From positions 248,001 through 312,000 of the forward strand of contig NZ_JBFEGG010000003.1 in assembly GCF_047228935.1 (NCBI RefSeq): a DNA stretch of 64,000 nucleotides, written 5' to 3'. Below the pieces are notes generated by a model that saw only the letters and a list, made by a program, of their open reading frames with translations, had not been told where the DNA came from and ran no database searches. Source of the DNA: Ornithinibacillus sp047228935 (GTDB lineage Bacteria; Bacillota; Bacilli; Bacillales; Amphibacillaceae). Positions 9,522-18,075 of this stretch are shown here, in pieces. Within the stretch, counting starts at the first letter, position 1. The number at the start of each line of letters is the position of its first letter. Both the position numbers and the translations under genes were made by a program.

Positions 9522-11855
9522 ATGCTTGAAGATACGAGCTTTGCCATACACCCTGGTAAAGAGACTAATGGCAGTGCAGTCGTCTACCAAGATATAGGTA
9601 ATGTAATGGATTTCTATAAAGAAGGAACTGCCTATCTGTTTACTTGTTCAAATGGGAAGGTAACAATTCAGTTCTATACTCCATCCATTGTTCGGATAAC
9701 GATGAATTCTAAAGAATGGCCCAATTTAAATCTATCAAAATCTGTTATAGTGACACCTCAGGCAGTAACCATAGGGGAAACAAATACTAAAGAATTACTA
9801 GTATTGAAGACAGCAGAATTAGTATTAAAGATTCGTAAGTCACCATTTAGGGTGGCGATAGAGGATCAGAATGGAAGAATTCTTGTGTCTGAGGATAAGC
9901 AAGGGATGGCTTATCGTGAAAACGGAGAGGTTATTGCTTTTAAAAAGATGGATAAGGAAGACCATTTCTATGGCTTTGGTGAAAAGTCAGGTCATTTAGA
10001 TAAACGTGGTGAGAAATTAGAAATGTGGAATACTGATGTATATGCACCACATAACCCAGAAACGAATGCACTTTATGAATCGATTCCTTATTTTATGACA
10101 TTACGTGATGGAAAAGCTCACGGGATATTCTTTGATAATACGTTTAAGACATATTTTGATATGAAATCATCAGAAGAGTACTATTCCTTCTCAGCTGAAG
10201 GTGGACAGCTTGATTATTACGTGATGGCTGGCCCTCATCCTAAACATGTGTTAGAGCAATATACTTATTTAACTGGTAGAATGCCACTACCACCAAAATG
10301 GTCACTGGGCTATCATCAGTCGCGTTACAGCTATGAAACAGAAGCGGAAGTAAGAGAACTTGCGAATAACTTTATTGAAAGAGATATTCCGGTCGACGTG
10401 ATTCATCTAGATATTCACTATATGAATGGCTACCGCGTATTTACTTTCGATAAAGAAAGATTCCCGAATCCTGAAAAGCTTATTGCTGATTTAAAAGAAA
10501 TGGGGATTCGTGTTGTGCCGATTGTTGACCCTGGCGTGAAAAAGGATTCAGAATATCCGATTTATCAAGAAGGTGTTTTAGAAGACAACTTCTGTAAGTA
10601 TATCGAGGGTGACATCTACTATGGTGAAGTATGGCCAGGTAATAGTGCATTCCCTGATTTTACAGAAGAAAGAGTTCGTAAGTGGTGGGGAGAAAAGCAT
10701 GCATTCTATACGTCTATCGGAATTGAAGGTATTTGGAATGATATGAACGAGCCCGCTGTTTTTAATGAAACGAAAACAATGGATTTAGAAGTAATGCATC
10801 GAAATGATGGAAATCCTACAACACATCGTGAACTCCACAATGTGTACGGATTATTAATGGGGAAAGCAACATATGAAGGAATGAAAGAAAATCTTCATGG
10901 CAAACGCCCATTCTTACTTACTCGGGCAGGTTATGCTGGTGTGCAGCGTTATGGCTCTGTTTGGACAGGAGATAATCGTAGCTTTTGGGAGCATTTACAA
11001 ATGTCTCTACCAATGGTAATGAATCTAGGATTATCTGGTGTACCATTTACTGGTCCAGATGTTGGTGGATTTGCACATGATACGAATGCAGAATTATTAA
11101 CACGATGGACTCAAGTCGGGGCTTTTACACCATTCTTCCGTAACCATTCAGCTATTGGATTCCGTTACCAAGAACCATGGCAGTTTGGTGAAAAATATGA
11201 ATCTATCATGAAAAAATATATTCAAATGCGTTATAAATGGATGCCGCAGCTCTACTCTCTATTCTATCAAGCAAGCAAAAACGGCCTTCCAGTAATGCGA
11301 CCATTATTAATGGAATATCCAGAAGATGCAAAAACATATAACCTAAATGATCAATTCATGCTTGGGGACAACGTGATCATGGCTCCAATATTAAATCCTT
11401 CTGTTACAGATCGTGCTGTATACTTACCTAAAGGGGAATGGATAGAGTATACAACGGGTGTAAGCTATGAAGGCGAAAACGTTCATCTTGTACATGCTGA
11501 GTTAGAAGACTTACCGATCTTTGTTCGTAAAGGTACTGCTCTTCTGCAAGGTGAATGGAATTCAAATCAAGATAAACAAACGAAAACTCTTACAATGAAG
11601 GTTTATGCTTCTGATTCGGAAGAAAATTATTCCTTCACGTTTTATGATGATGATGGGGAAACATTTGCATATGAAAATGGTGAATATATAAAACTTGATA
11701 TTGATATTCAATCTTTAAAAGGTAAAATAAATATCAATATAGTAACTATAGAAGGAAATTACAATCCAGCATATAATGAAATAAATGTTGAAGTGGTTGG
11801 TACAGAACGAACAGTTTCTGTTAACGGTAAGAATAGTCATACAATTAAACTATAA
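9522..11855 (+). CDS. alpha-glucosidase, GH31 family
   Basis: This 777-residue GH31 enzyme carries the nucleophile motif WNDMNEP (D407), the acid/base segment GDNRSFWEHL, and the downstream RNHSA motif. It has the usual layout of N-terminal beta-sandwich, barrel and C-terminal beta domains. There is no signal peptide. It would finish maltodextrin breakdown in the cytoplasm; activity on isomaltose-type or other alpha-glucosides is possible. ATG 9522 follows AGGAGGT closely. In B. subtilis the mdx operon carries the phosphorylase MalP instead of a GH31, so this organism appears to use hydrolysis here. Confidence 0.9.
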   Translation: MLEDTSFAIHPGKETNGSAVVYQDIGNVMDFYKEGTAYLFTCSNGKVTIQFYTPSIVRITMNSKEWPNLNLSKSVIVTPQAVTIGETNTKELLVLKTAELVLKIRKSPFRVAIEDQNGRILVSEDKQGMAYRENGEVIAFKKMDKEDHFYGFGEKSGHLDKRGEKLEMWNTDVYAPHNPETNALYESIPYFMTLRDGKAHGIFFDNTFKTYFDMKSSEEYYSFSAEGGQLDYYVMAGPHPKHVLEQYTYLTGRMPLPPKWSLGYHQSRYSYETEAEVRELANNFIERDIPVDVIHLDIHYMNGYRVFTFDKERFPNPEKLIADLKEMGIRVVPIVDPGVKKDSEYPIYQEGVLEDNFCKYIEGDIYYGEVWPGNSAFPDFTEERVRKWWGEKHAFYTSIGIEGIWNDMNEPAVFNETKTMDLEVMHRNDGNPTTHRELHNVYGLLMGKATYEGMKENLHGKRPFLLTRAGYAGVQRYGSVWTGDNRSFWEHLQMSLPMVMNLGLSGVPFTGPDVGGFAHDTNAELLTRWTQVGAFTPFFRNHSAIGFRYQEPWQFGEKYESIMKKYIQMRYKWMPQLYSLFYQASKNGLPVMRPLLMEYPEDAKTYNLNDQFMLGDNVIMAPILNPSVTDRAVYLPKGEWIEYTTGVSYEGENVHLVHAELEDLPIFVRKGTALLQGEWNSNQDKQTKTLTMKVYASDSEENYSFTFYDDDGETFAYENGEYIKLDIDIQSLKGKININIVTIEGNYNPAYNEINVEVVGTERTVSVNGKNSHTIKL

Positions 11856-11885
11856 AAATTAGAGTCAAAGGTAGAGGTGGGAAAT

Positions 11886-12905
11886 GTGGTAACAATCAAA
11901 GATGTAGCTAAGATTAGTGGGGTTTCCCCCTCTACAGTTTCTCGTGTCATTGCTAATAATCCACGGATAAGTGAAGACACGAAGAAAAAAGTACGAAAAG
12001 CGATGAAGGATCTAGGATATCATCCGAATGTGAATGCACGAAATTTAGTTGTAAAGTCGACTAAAGCAATTGGTGTCATTATGCCTTCAAGTACAAATAT
12101 TGCTTTACAAAATCCATTCTTTCCAGAAATTTTACGCGGGATTGGTTCGGTAATTCATGAAGCAGAATACTCTATGTATCTATCTACAGGGGAAACAGAA
12201 GTAGAGATATTAAGTGAAGTACAACGCATGGTTTATGGGAGCTATGTCGATGGTGTTATCCTTCTTTACTCACGAATTAATGATAAAGTGACAAGCTTTT
12301 TGAGGGAACAAGGTTTTCCGTTCGTTATTGTCGGAAAGCCCGATGACTTTGATACTGAGATTACACACGTGGATAATGATAATTTTAAAGCTGGAAAAGA
12401 AATTACCCAGCATTTAATTGATATGGGGCATGAGAGAATTGGATTTATTGGTGGTTCAAGGGATTTATTTGTGACACGTGATCGTGAAAGTGGATATGTT
12501 GCTGCTTTACAAGAAGCTGGAATAGAAGATTGTGAGCCATATAAAATTCATACGGAATTTCTTAAGTCAGGTGGTCGTGAGGCTGTTGAACATCTTATGT
12601 CACTAGCGATTCCTCCGACTGGTTTAGTAGTAAGTGATGATTTAATTAGTTTAGGAATATTAAGTATGCTTGAGAACTATGGGATTCGTATACCACAGGA
12701 TATTTCTATTGTGAGCTTTAATAATGTTTATCTTTCTGAGATTACTAGACCTGCACTCACAACGGTCGATATTCAAATTTACGAGCTCGGTGCACAAACT
12801 GCCCGTGCACTTATTGAAAAAGCGAATAATAAAAATGAACCGACGAAGCGAATTATTATTCCATATAAAATTGTATACCGTGATTCAGTAAGTAAGCTAT
12901 CTTAG
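11886..12905 (+). CDS. LacI-family regulator of the maltodextrin operon
   Basis: This 339-residue repressor/activator has an N-terminal LacI helix-turn-helix (TIKDVAKISGVSPSTVSRVI) followed by hinge NARNLV and a periplasmic-binding-type sugar-sensing domain. I choose GTG 11886, 6 bp after GAGGTGG, because it gives the usual MxTIKDVA start; an in-frame GTG at 11877 would lie inside the ribosome site. It is the last gene of the operon and probably acts at the operators at 3059-3125, like MdxR (YvdE) of B. subtilis. Confidence 0.88.
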   Translation: MVTIKDVAKISGVSPSTVSRVIANNPRISEDTKKKVRKAMKDLGYHPNVNARNLVVKSTKAIGVIMPSSTNIALQNPFFPEILRGIGSVIHEAEYSMYLSTGETEVEILSEVQRMVYGSYVDGVILLYSRINDKVTSFLREQGFPFVIVGKPDDFDTEITHVDNDNFKAGKEITQHLIDMGHERIGFIGGSRDLFVTRDRESGYVAALQEAGIEDCEPYKIHTEFLKSGGREAVEHLMSLAIPPTGLVVSDDLISLGILSMLENYGIRIPQDISIVSFNNVYLSEITRPALTTVDIQIYELGAQTARALIEKANNKNEPTKRIIIPYKIVYRDSVSKLS

Positions 12906-12927
12906 GTCAGCCTGAGATAGCTTTTTT
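12894..12927 (+). terminator. intrinsic terminator of the mdx operon
   Basis: AAGCTATCTTA pairs with TGAGATAGCTT and is followed by a run of T. The stop codon of the regulator lies in the stem. Confidence 0.85.
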
Positions 12928-12961
12928 ATACGAAAATGAAATAGTATTTCAAAAATTCTAA

Positions 12962-12990
12962 TTGAATACCGTAATGTAGTTGACTATACT
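12962..12990 (+). promoter_or_regulatory. sigma-A promoter candidate for namZ
   Basis: TTGAAT (12962-12967) and TATACT (12985-12990) are separated by 17 bp, ~45 bp before the namZ start. Confidence 0.55.
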
Positions 12991-13036
12991 TGGAGGAGAA
13001 ACATAACTTGCTTTGTTTAAAGGTAGGAGGAGGAAA

Positions 13037-14185
13037 ATGAAACTTGGTTTAGAAGTTTTTTTAGAGAATCACGTAGATGAATTTTCAGGAAAGCGTATTG
13101 GTTTACTAACGAATTTAACTGGGGTTAATCATAAATTAGAAACAACAATAGATTTATTTCATCAGCATAAAAAGCTTCAATTAACAGCACTATTCGGGCC
13201 TGAGCATGGGATACGTGGTGAAGTTCAAGAAGGAAAATTAATAGAGTCTAGTATTGATCCATACACTGGTATCCCGATTTATAGTTTATATAATAAAGAG
13301 AAAAAGCCTAATGTGGAGATGTTGAAAGAAGTGGATGTAGTATTTTGTGACTTACAAGATATTGGTGCGCGTTATTATACATTTATTTATTCCTTGGCTA
13401 ATACGATGCAAATTTGTGGGCAAGAAGGAAAAAAGGTTGTAGTTCTTGATCGGCCAAATCCGATTAATGGGCAGTCTGTAGAAGGAAATATAGTAGAGAA
13501 AGATTTTCAATCATTTGTTGGTAAATTTCCTATTTCAGTAAGACATGGCATGACAATTGGTGAACTCGCACTTTTATTTAAACATGAGTTTGGAGTGGAT
13601 TGTGAATTAGAAGTAATACCAATGGACGGCTGGAGTAGGGAAAAGTATTTTGACCAAACGGATTTATTCTGGGTCTCCCCATCTCCTAATACGACGAATA
13701 TGGATATGTGTGTCCTTTACCCAGGAACATGTTTAGTGGAAGGAACGAATTTATCAGAAGGAAGAGGGACAACAAGGCCTTTTGAAGTAATAGGTGCTCC
13801 TTTTATGGATAGTAGAAAATTAGCGGACAAGTTGAATGGGTTAAATATGGAGGGCGTTCGTTTTCGACCAGCGGTATTTAAACCAATGTATCAAAAGCAT
13901 GCTGGTGAGGTTTGTGAAGGGGTTCAAATTCATGTTGCTGATCGCATAAATCTTCAGCCGTTTGAAATGGGAATATTAATACTAGAAACGATATATAAAC
14001 TTTATCCTGACAAACTAGAATTTATCCTTGCAGGTAAACTTAATCGGTATTTCCTAGATCTTTTAGCCGGAACAGACAAATTACGTAAGCAAATTATTAA
14101 AGGGGATACGACTCCGTTCCGTGCTCAGTTACAAGATGATATAAATCAATTTGAATTAATTAGAAAAAATTATTTATTGTATTAA
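13037..14185 (+). CDS. namZ: exo-beta-N-acetylmuramidase NamZ (GH171/DUF1343), no signal peptide
   Basis: The NamZ (YbbC) family removes MurNAc from non-reducing ends of glycan fragments. This 382-residue copy has the family motifs LFGPEHGIRG (~52-61), CDLQDIGARYYTF, LDRPNPI and SEGRGTTRPFE. Unlike B. subtilis NamZ, it starts directly with the catalytic domain (MKLGLEVFLE) and has no signal peptide, so it should act in the cytoplasm. The ATG at 13037 follows GGAGGAGG; an upstream TTG would add only eight residues. It is transcribed with the kinase gene 9 bp downstream. Confidence 0.9.
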   Translation: MKLGLEVFLENHVDEFSGKRIGLLTNLTGVNHKLETTIDLFHQHKKLQLTALFGPEHGIRGEVQEGKLIESSIDPYTGIPIYSLYNKEKKPNVEMLKEVDVVFCDLQDIGARYYTFIYSLANTMQICGQEGKKVVVLDRPNPINGQSVEGNIVEKDFQSFVGKFPISVRHGMTIGELALLFKHEFGVDCELEVIPMDGWSREKYFDQTDLFWVSPSPNTTNMDMCVLYPGTCLVEGTNLSEGRGTTRPFEVIGAPFMDSRKLADKLNGLNMEGVRFRPAVFKPMYQKHAGEVCEGVQIHVADRINLQPFEMGILILETIYKLYPDKLEFILAGKLNRYFLDLLAGTDKLRKQIIKGDTTPFRAQLQDDINQFELIRKNYLLY

Positions 14186-14194
14186 GGTGATAGG

Positions 14195-15166
14195 ATGAAG
14201 TATGTTGTTGGAATAGATGGTGGTGGAACAAAAACGGCCATTGTTTTGGCTGATTTGGATGGTAATGTTTTAATGAATCGCACATATGGATCAACTAACC
14301 CTAATGCTGTTTCCAAAGAAGAGTTAGAAAGGACATTTCAGCAGATCTTTCAACATATTAAGGAAAAGTTAAAGGGAAATATTAACAAAGTGGTAAGTGT
14401 TTTTGCTGGAATTTCTGGTGCTGGAAGTAAGGCTTCACTTAAGTTACTAGAAGAAATCATCACTCCAAACTTCTTACCAGCTACTAAGATTACGGTAGTA
14501 GTGGACACTATCAATGCATTGTATTCTGGAACATTTGGTAAACCAGGAATTGTACAGATTTGTGGTACCGGTTCAATTACATATGGTATGAATGATCAAA
14601 AGAAACAAGATCGAGTTGGAGGCTGGGGTTATCTGCTAGGTGATGAAGGAAGCGGGTACGATGTTGGCCAAAAAGGAATCGCTGCAGCGTTACGGTTTGT
14701 CGATGGACGTGGACCGAATACGGTAATATTAGATTTACTATATGAGTATTTTCAAGTAGAGGAAGGAAGAGCACTAATTGATAATATCTATCATTCTCAT
14801 AATCCTCGGCTAGAAATATCTAAAGTATCTAGAATAGTATTTAAAGCAGTAGATTTACATGATCAAGTAGCTTTAGAAATTATAAACGATGTATCGAAGG
14901 AAATAAGTCTCAGTATTTATACGTTGTATCAGAAACTATTTCGTTATGATGAGCAGGTAGAGGTTATCTTATGTGGAGGTCTTTTTTCTAATCAAGAAAT
15001 ACTGCCGGGGTTAATCCAAGAAAACATAAAAGGTTACACGAACAAGCTATCGTTCACACTACCCGAGCTCCCACCAGTCGCAGGGTCGGTTATTGGGGCG
15101 TATATAGAATTAGATAGAAGTATTAATGAAATAGTAAAGAAAAAGTTAAGAGAATTTTGGAAGTAG
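14195..15166 (+). CDS. murK: N-acetylmuramic acid / N-acetylglucosamine kinase (BadF/BadG type, MurK-like)
   Basis: This 323-residue ASKHA-fold kinase starts with the phosphate loop GIDGGGTKTA and has the adenosine segment GTGSITYG and the loop GGWGYLLGDEGSG typical of GlcNAc kinases and of MurK from Clostridium. Next to namZ, and with no PTS MurNAc permease in the window, it would phosphorylate imported MurNAc (and GlcNAc) at O6 to feed MurQ. Family is firm; the MurNAc preference is inferred from context. Confidence 0.82.
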   Translation: MKYVVGIDGGGTKTAIVLADLDGNVLMNRTYGSTNPNAVSKEELERTFQQIFQHIKEKLKGNINKVVSVFAGISGAGSKASLKLLEEIITPNFLPATKITVVVDTINALYSGTFGKPGIVQICGTGSITYGMNDQKKQDRVGGWGYLLGDEGSGYDVGQKGIAAALRFVDGRGPNTVILDLLYEYFQVEEGRALIDNIYHSHNPRLEISKVSRIVFKAVDLHDQVALEIINDVSKEISLSIYTLYQKLFRYDEQVEVILCGGLFSNQEILPGLIQENIKGYTNKLSFTLPELPPVAGSVIGAYIELDRSINEIVKKKLREFWK

Positions 15167-15280
15167 TAAGTCGGAAAACATTTTATTCTAATGATTAGAG
15201 AATTTTTTTGAATTTATTTAGTTCATCAAAGGTAATAAGACTTTTTACAAGTATATCATGAACTGGCTAATACTAATCAA

Positions 15281-15408
15281 TAATGCAAATTATGCTCCGA
15301 AAATATACGGTGACTCCTGCGGGAAGAGATAGACATAGGTGAGGCCCCGCTGATTCCCCTGTGCTGGAAGTAACCGCAAGTATATTTCCGGAGCGGTTAT
15401 ATGCATTA
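15281..15408. repeat. dispersed Bacillaceae-type inverted repeat, copy 2
   Basis: TAATGCA at the left end pairs with TGCATTA at the right end. GCTCCGAAAATATA (15294-15307) pairs, with one mismatch, with TATATTTCCGGAGC (15381-15394). The inner part GACTCCTGCGGGAAGA matches GACTCCAGCGGGAGGA of the copy at 881-1111, and like that copy it lies between convergent genes. Confidence 0.75.
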
Positions 15409-15447
15409 AACACAAATTTTAGTTACTTTTGCCCCTGCTTTTTATTA

Positions 15448-17016
15448 TTAGTAACGCTCTTCTAATTCAATACCTTGATAATAATGCTTCAAGATTTCCT
15501 CATACGTATGACCTTTTGTTGCCATCCCCATAGCTCCAGTTTGGGATAGTCCTACACCGTGGCCCCAGCCACCGCCATATACTTCAAAACCAATAACTTC
15601 TTTCGTACTATTATCCTTTACAGGTTCAATATAGAATAATGTACTTAGTAGTACACTTTGTGCACCATTCGCATTAATATATTTAAGAGCCCAACGAATA
15701 CGGTCTTTATATTCATAAAATGTGCCATTCTCTGTTACAAATTCTATTTCTAGTACTCTTCCGGAATTTGCACGGCCTAATACATTGATTTCATAGACTT
15801 GCCCAACATCGGTACTAAAGTAATCACTTAACACTTGGCTAATTTCCTCATTTGTCCATTCAAAATGCCAACGATGATATCTAGACCAATCTGATTCAAA
15901 GTCTCCATTTCGCTGTGCACGTAATGATTTAGGGTTTGCGCTATTTTTAAATACATTTAAATTAGGTACATTTTCCATAGACTTACCATGCTGGGAATCT
16001 GGGACTCCACGAAGATATGGTATAGGATCGGAATTCCATACATCTTCATTGTTAGCAGTAAATCCTCCACTAGTTGAATGGTATACTGCATCAATTAACT
16101 CCCCATTATAAGTTGCTACAACTCCAGCTGTTTCTTGCACTGCTTGAGTTGAGATTGGATGCTCTGCATCGTAACCTCCATACACTTGGTCAGATGTAGT
16201 TGGTAGTAAGTCATATCCGTCTGCACTACGCTTGCCAAGTCCTCCAATTGCATACGTTCTTGCAGCTACTGCTTGTGACTTCTGTGCTTCTAATTCATTG
16301 TAAGGATTCGGTGGTAATTCTCGAGGAACAACACCATATAAGTATTCCTCTAGTGGCAACTCGTTAATTCCAGCTAATGTACCAGAGCTATTGAAAGCGA
16401 CTTCACCAATTCCACGATATTGATTACCATTAATCTTGATAACCCCATTTTCAGAGCTTATCTGTACAGCATTAGGTACAATTGTCTCGAATCCATTAGC
16501 TACAACACGAATTTCTGTTTCACCTGATGAAACGGTAATTAATCTCCAATAGGAGTCATTTCCAGCAAAACCTTCTGTAATCATTTGTTGACGGAATGCT
16601 TCTCGATCACCCCATCCAGCATCTTGTGGGAACTTACCAATTAACAAACGCCATCCACCATTATAGTCTTCGATATAGGTATCATAACCAGCAGCTTCAG
16701 CTCTATTTAACCAATCTTGCATGTATGGAACACTGGTTGTCCATGCAGTTTGTAGGCGGTAATTCGTTTCAATCGTAGCACTTGATGCTAACTCCACACT
16801 AACTTCATCATTTTCACCAGTATAAATAACCTCACCAGTTTCTTTATCCGTAATCGAGAAATCTTCATTACTTCCTATCCGGATAGATTCAGCTGAAGGA
16901 ACGACCCCAATCCGAATCATTTGGGTCTCACTTTCTGCAAAACTAGTAAACCCATTTAAAAAGATTCCTGTAAAAGCTAATAAACTAATAAATCCTAACA
17001 TCCGTAGTTTTTTCAA
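15448..17016 (-). CDS. secreted SpoIID/LytB-domain protein
   Basis: This 522-residue exported protein has a signal peptide (KKLRMLGFISLLAFTGIFLNG), a SPOR-like segment (~110-165) and a C-terminal SpoIID/LytB domain with EEYLYGVVPRE, QAVAARTYA and GGGWGHGVGLSQ. SpoIID of B. subtilis is a lytic transglycosylase acting on denuded glycan; LytB-type members enhance an amidase. The TTG start at 17016 is 5 bp after GGAGGTGG; an ATG five codons upstream overlaps that site. It sits between the two muramic acid gene groups, so a role in releasing anhydro-muropeptides for the AnmK next door is plausible. Confidence 0.85.
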   Translation of the reverse strand: MKKLRMLGFISLLAFTGIFLNGFTSFAESETQMIRIGVVPSAESIRIGSNEDFSITDKETGEVIYTGENDEVSVELASSATIETNYRLQTAWTTSVPYMQDWLNRAEAAGYDTYIEDYNGGWRLLIGKFPQDAGWGDREAFRQQMITEGFAGNDSYWRLITVSSGETEIRVVANGFETIVPNAVQISSENGVIKINGNQYRGIGEVAFNSSGTLAGINELPLEEYLYGVVPRELPPNPYNELEAQKSQAVAARTYAIGGLGKRSADGYDLLPTTSDQVYGGYDAEHPISTQAVQETAGVVATYNGELIDAVYHSTSGGFTANNEDVWNSDPIPYLRGVPDSQHGKSMENVPNLNVFKNSANPKSLRAQRNGDFESDWSRYHRWHFEWTNEEISQVLSDYFSTDVGQVYEINVLGRANSGRVLEIEFVTENGTFYEYKDRIRWALKYINANGAQSVLLSTLFYIEPVKDNSTKEVIGFEVYGGGWGHGVGLSQTGAMGMATKGHTYEEILKHYYQGIELEERY

Positions 17017-17038
17017 AACGTCCACCTCCATTATTTTG

Positions 17039-17052
17039 TAAAAGCGCTTTCA
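17039..17052 (-). promoter_or_regulatory. CcpA (cre) site before the SpoIID-like gene
   Basis: TAAAAGCGCTTTCA (plus strand) matches cre with one mismatch and is nearly palindromic. It lies ~23 bp before the TTG start of the SpoIID-like gene, where CcpA would block transcription. Confidence 0.6.
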
Positions 17053-17272
17053 ATATAGTTATTCAACATCTAAACTAAGATTCCTTTATTTAAATCATAG
17101 GGACAAAGAACTCTTTTTGTTGTTCTAATAGGTCTTTAGACTTAATATAATTGAAATAATAATACAATTTTATTAAAAAAACAGTGAATTACTATTTCAA
17201 AAACAATATTTTAATGTATAATGAAAATAAAATAATCATGAAGTTAGGTCGAATTAATAGAAAAAATTATTT

Positions 17273-17299
17273 TATAATTTTGAAATGTAAGCGATATCA
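17273..17299 (+). promoter_or_regulatory. -10 box and perfect CcpA (cre) site of the muramic acid operon
   Basis: TATAAT at 17273-17278 is a good -10 box, with only a weak -35 (TCGAAT near 17249-17254). TGTAAGCGATATCA at 17286-17299 fits every defined position of TGWAANCGNTNWCA and would lie at the transcription start. This predicts strong catabolite repression of the operon starting at 17338. Confidence 0.65.
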
Positions 17300-17337
17300 A
17301 AGAATCGTAGTATAAATTTCTTAGAAGGGGTGAGAAT

Positions 17338-18054
17338 ATGAACGGAAATTATCATGTAATGGTAGTTGGAGCACATTGTGGGGATGCAGAAATTCAAGCC
17401 GGAGCAATTGCTCATAAATATGCGAAAGCAGGTCATGAGGTAACTTTTTTACATTTAACCGCCGGAGAAAAAGGGAATCCACCTTACATTTCGGTTGAGG
17501 AATACCGAAAACAGAAAATAAAGGAAGCAGAGAATGCTGCAGCAATTTTAGGTGGGAAAAGTATCACCTTAGAATTTAAAGATGCGGAATTAAAAGAAGA
17601 TAATCAAATTGTAACAAGTGTTGCTAGAATCTTTCGTGAGTTAAAACCAAATATCGTGATTACCCATTGGGAAAACAGTATGCATCCTGATCATGCGTTA
17701 TGTCCTAGAATTGTTCAGGCCGCGTGGTTAAAAAGTGCACTACCTGGATTTGACATAGATGGGCTACCACCTCATTCCTTAACAAGAATGTTCCACAGTG
17801 AGAACTGGGAGGACATGGAAGGATATGTACCAGATGTTTTTGTAGATGTTTCCGAGGAATTTGATACATATTTAGAAGCTTTATCACAATATTGGTTCAT
17901 CATGAACTCTAGTGATTTTCGTTACTTTGATTACTATAAAGCATTAGGCACAATGAGAGGTTGCTTAGCTAGAACGAGTTATGCACAAACATTGAAATAT
18001 CCAGTTGGTGCTAACATAAGGAAAGGAAAATCAATCCCTGGTTTTGAACTATAA
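17338..18054 (+). CDS. PIG-L/LmbE-family protein with altered active site
   Basis: This 238-residue protein has the PIG-L N-acetylsugar deacetylase fold. The usual AHPDDAE motif reads AHCGDAE (residues 12-18). The first His and the second Asp, both zinc ligands, are kept, but the Asp thought to be the general base (Asp14 in the B. cereus enzyme) is Gly. The third ligand motif MHPDH is present. GEKGNPPYISVEEYR and KIKEAENAAAILG are family-like. It may be a distinct subfamily with another base, or a non-catalytic protein. It is the first gene of the nagZ-anmK-importer operon; AAGGGG precedes the ATG. Confidence 0.82.
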   Translation: MNGNYHVMVVGAHCGDAEIQAGAIAHKYAKAGHEVTFLHLTAGEKGNPPYISVEEYRKQKIKEAENAAAILGGKSITLEFKDAELKEDNQIVTSVARIFRELKPNIVITHWENSMHPDHALCPRIVQAAWLKSALPGFDIDGLPPHSLTRMFHSENWEDMEGYVPDVFVDVSEEFDTYLEALSQYWFIMNSSDFRYFDYYKALGTMRGCLARTSYAQTLKYPVGANIRKGKSIPGFEL

Positions 18055-18075
18055 AAGAACTTGGAGTGATACATA

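Noticed and set aside
16596..16778. Small plus-strand frame within the SpoIID-like gene
   Set aside because: A shadow of the conserved coding frame on the other strand.
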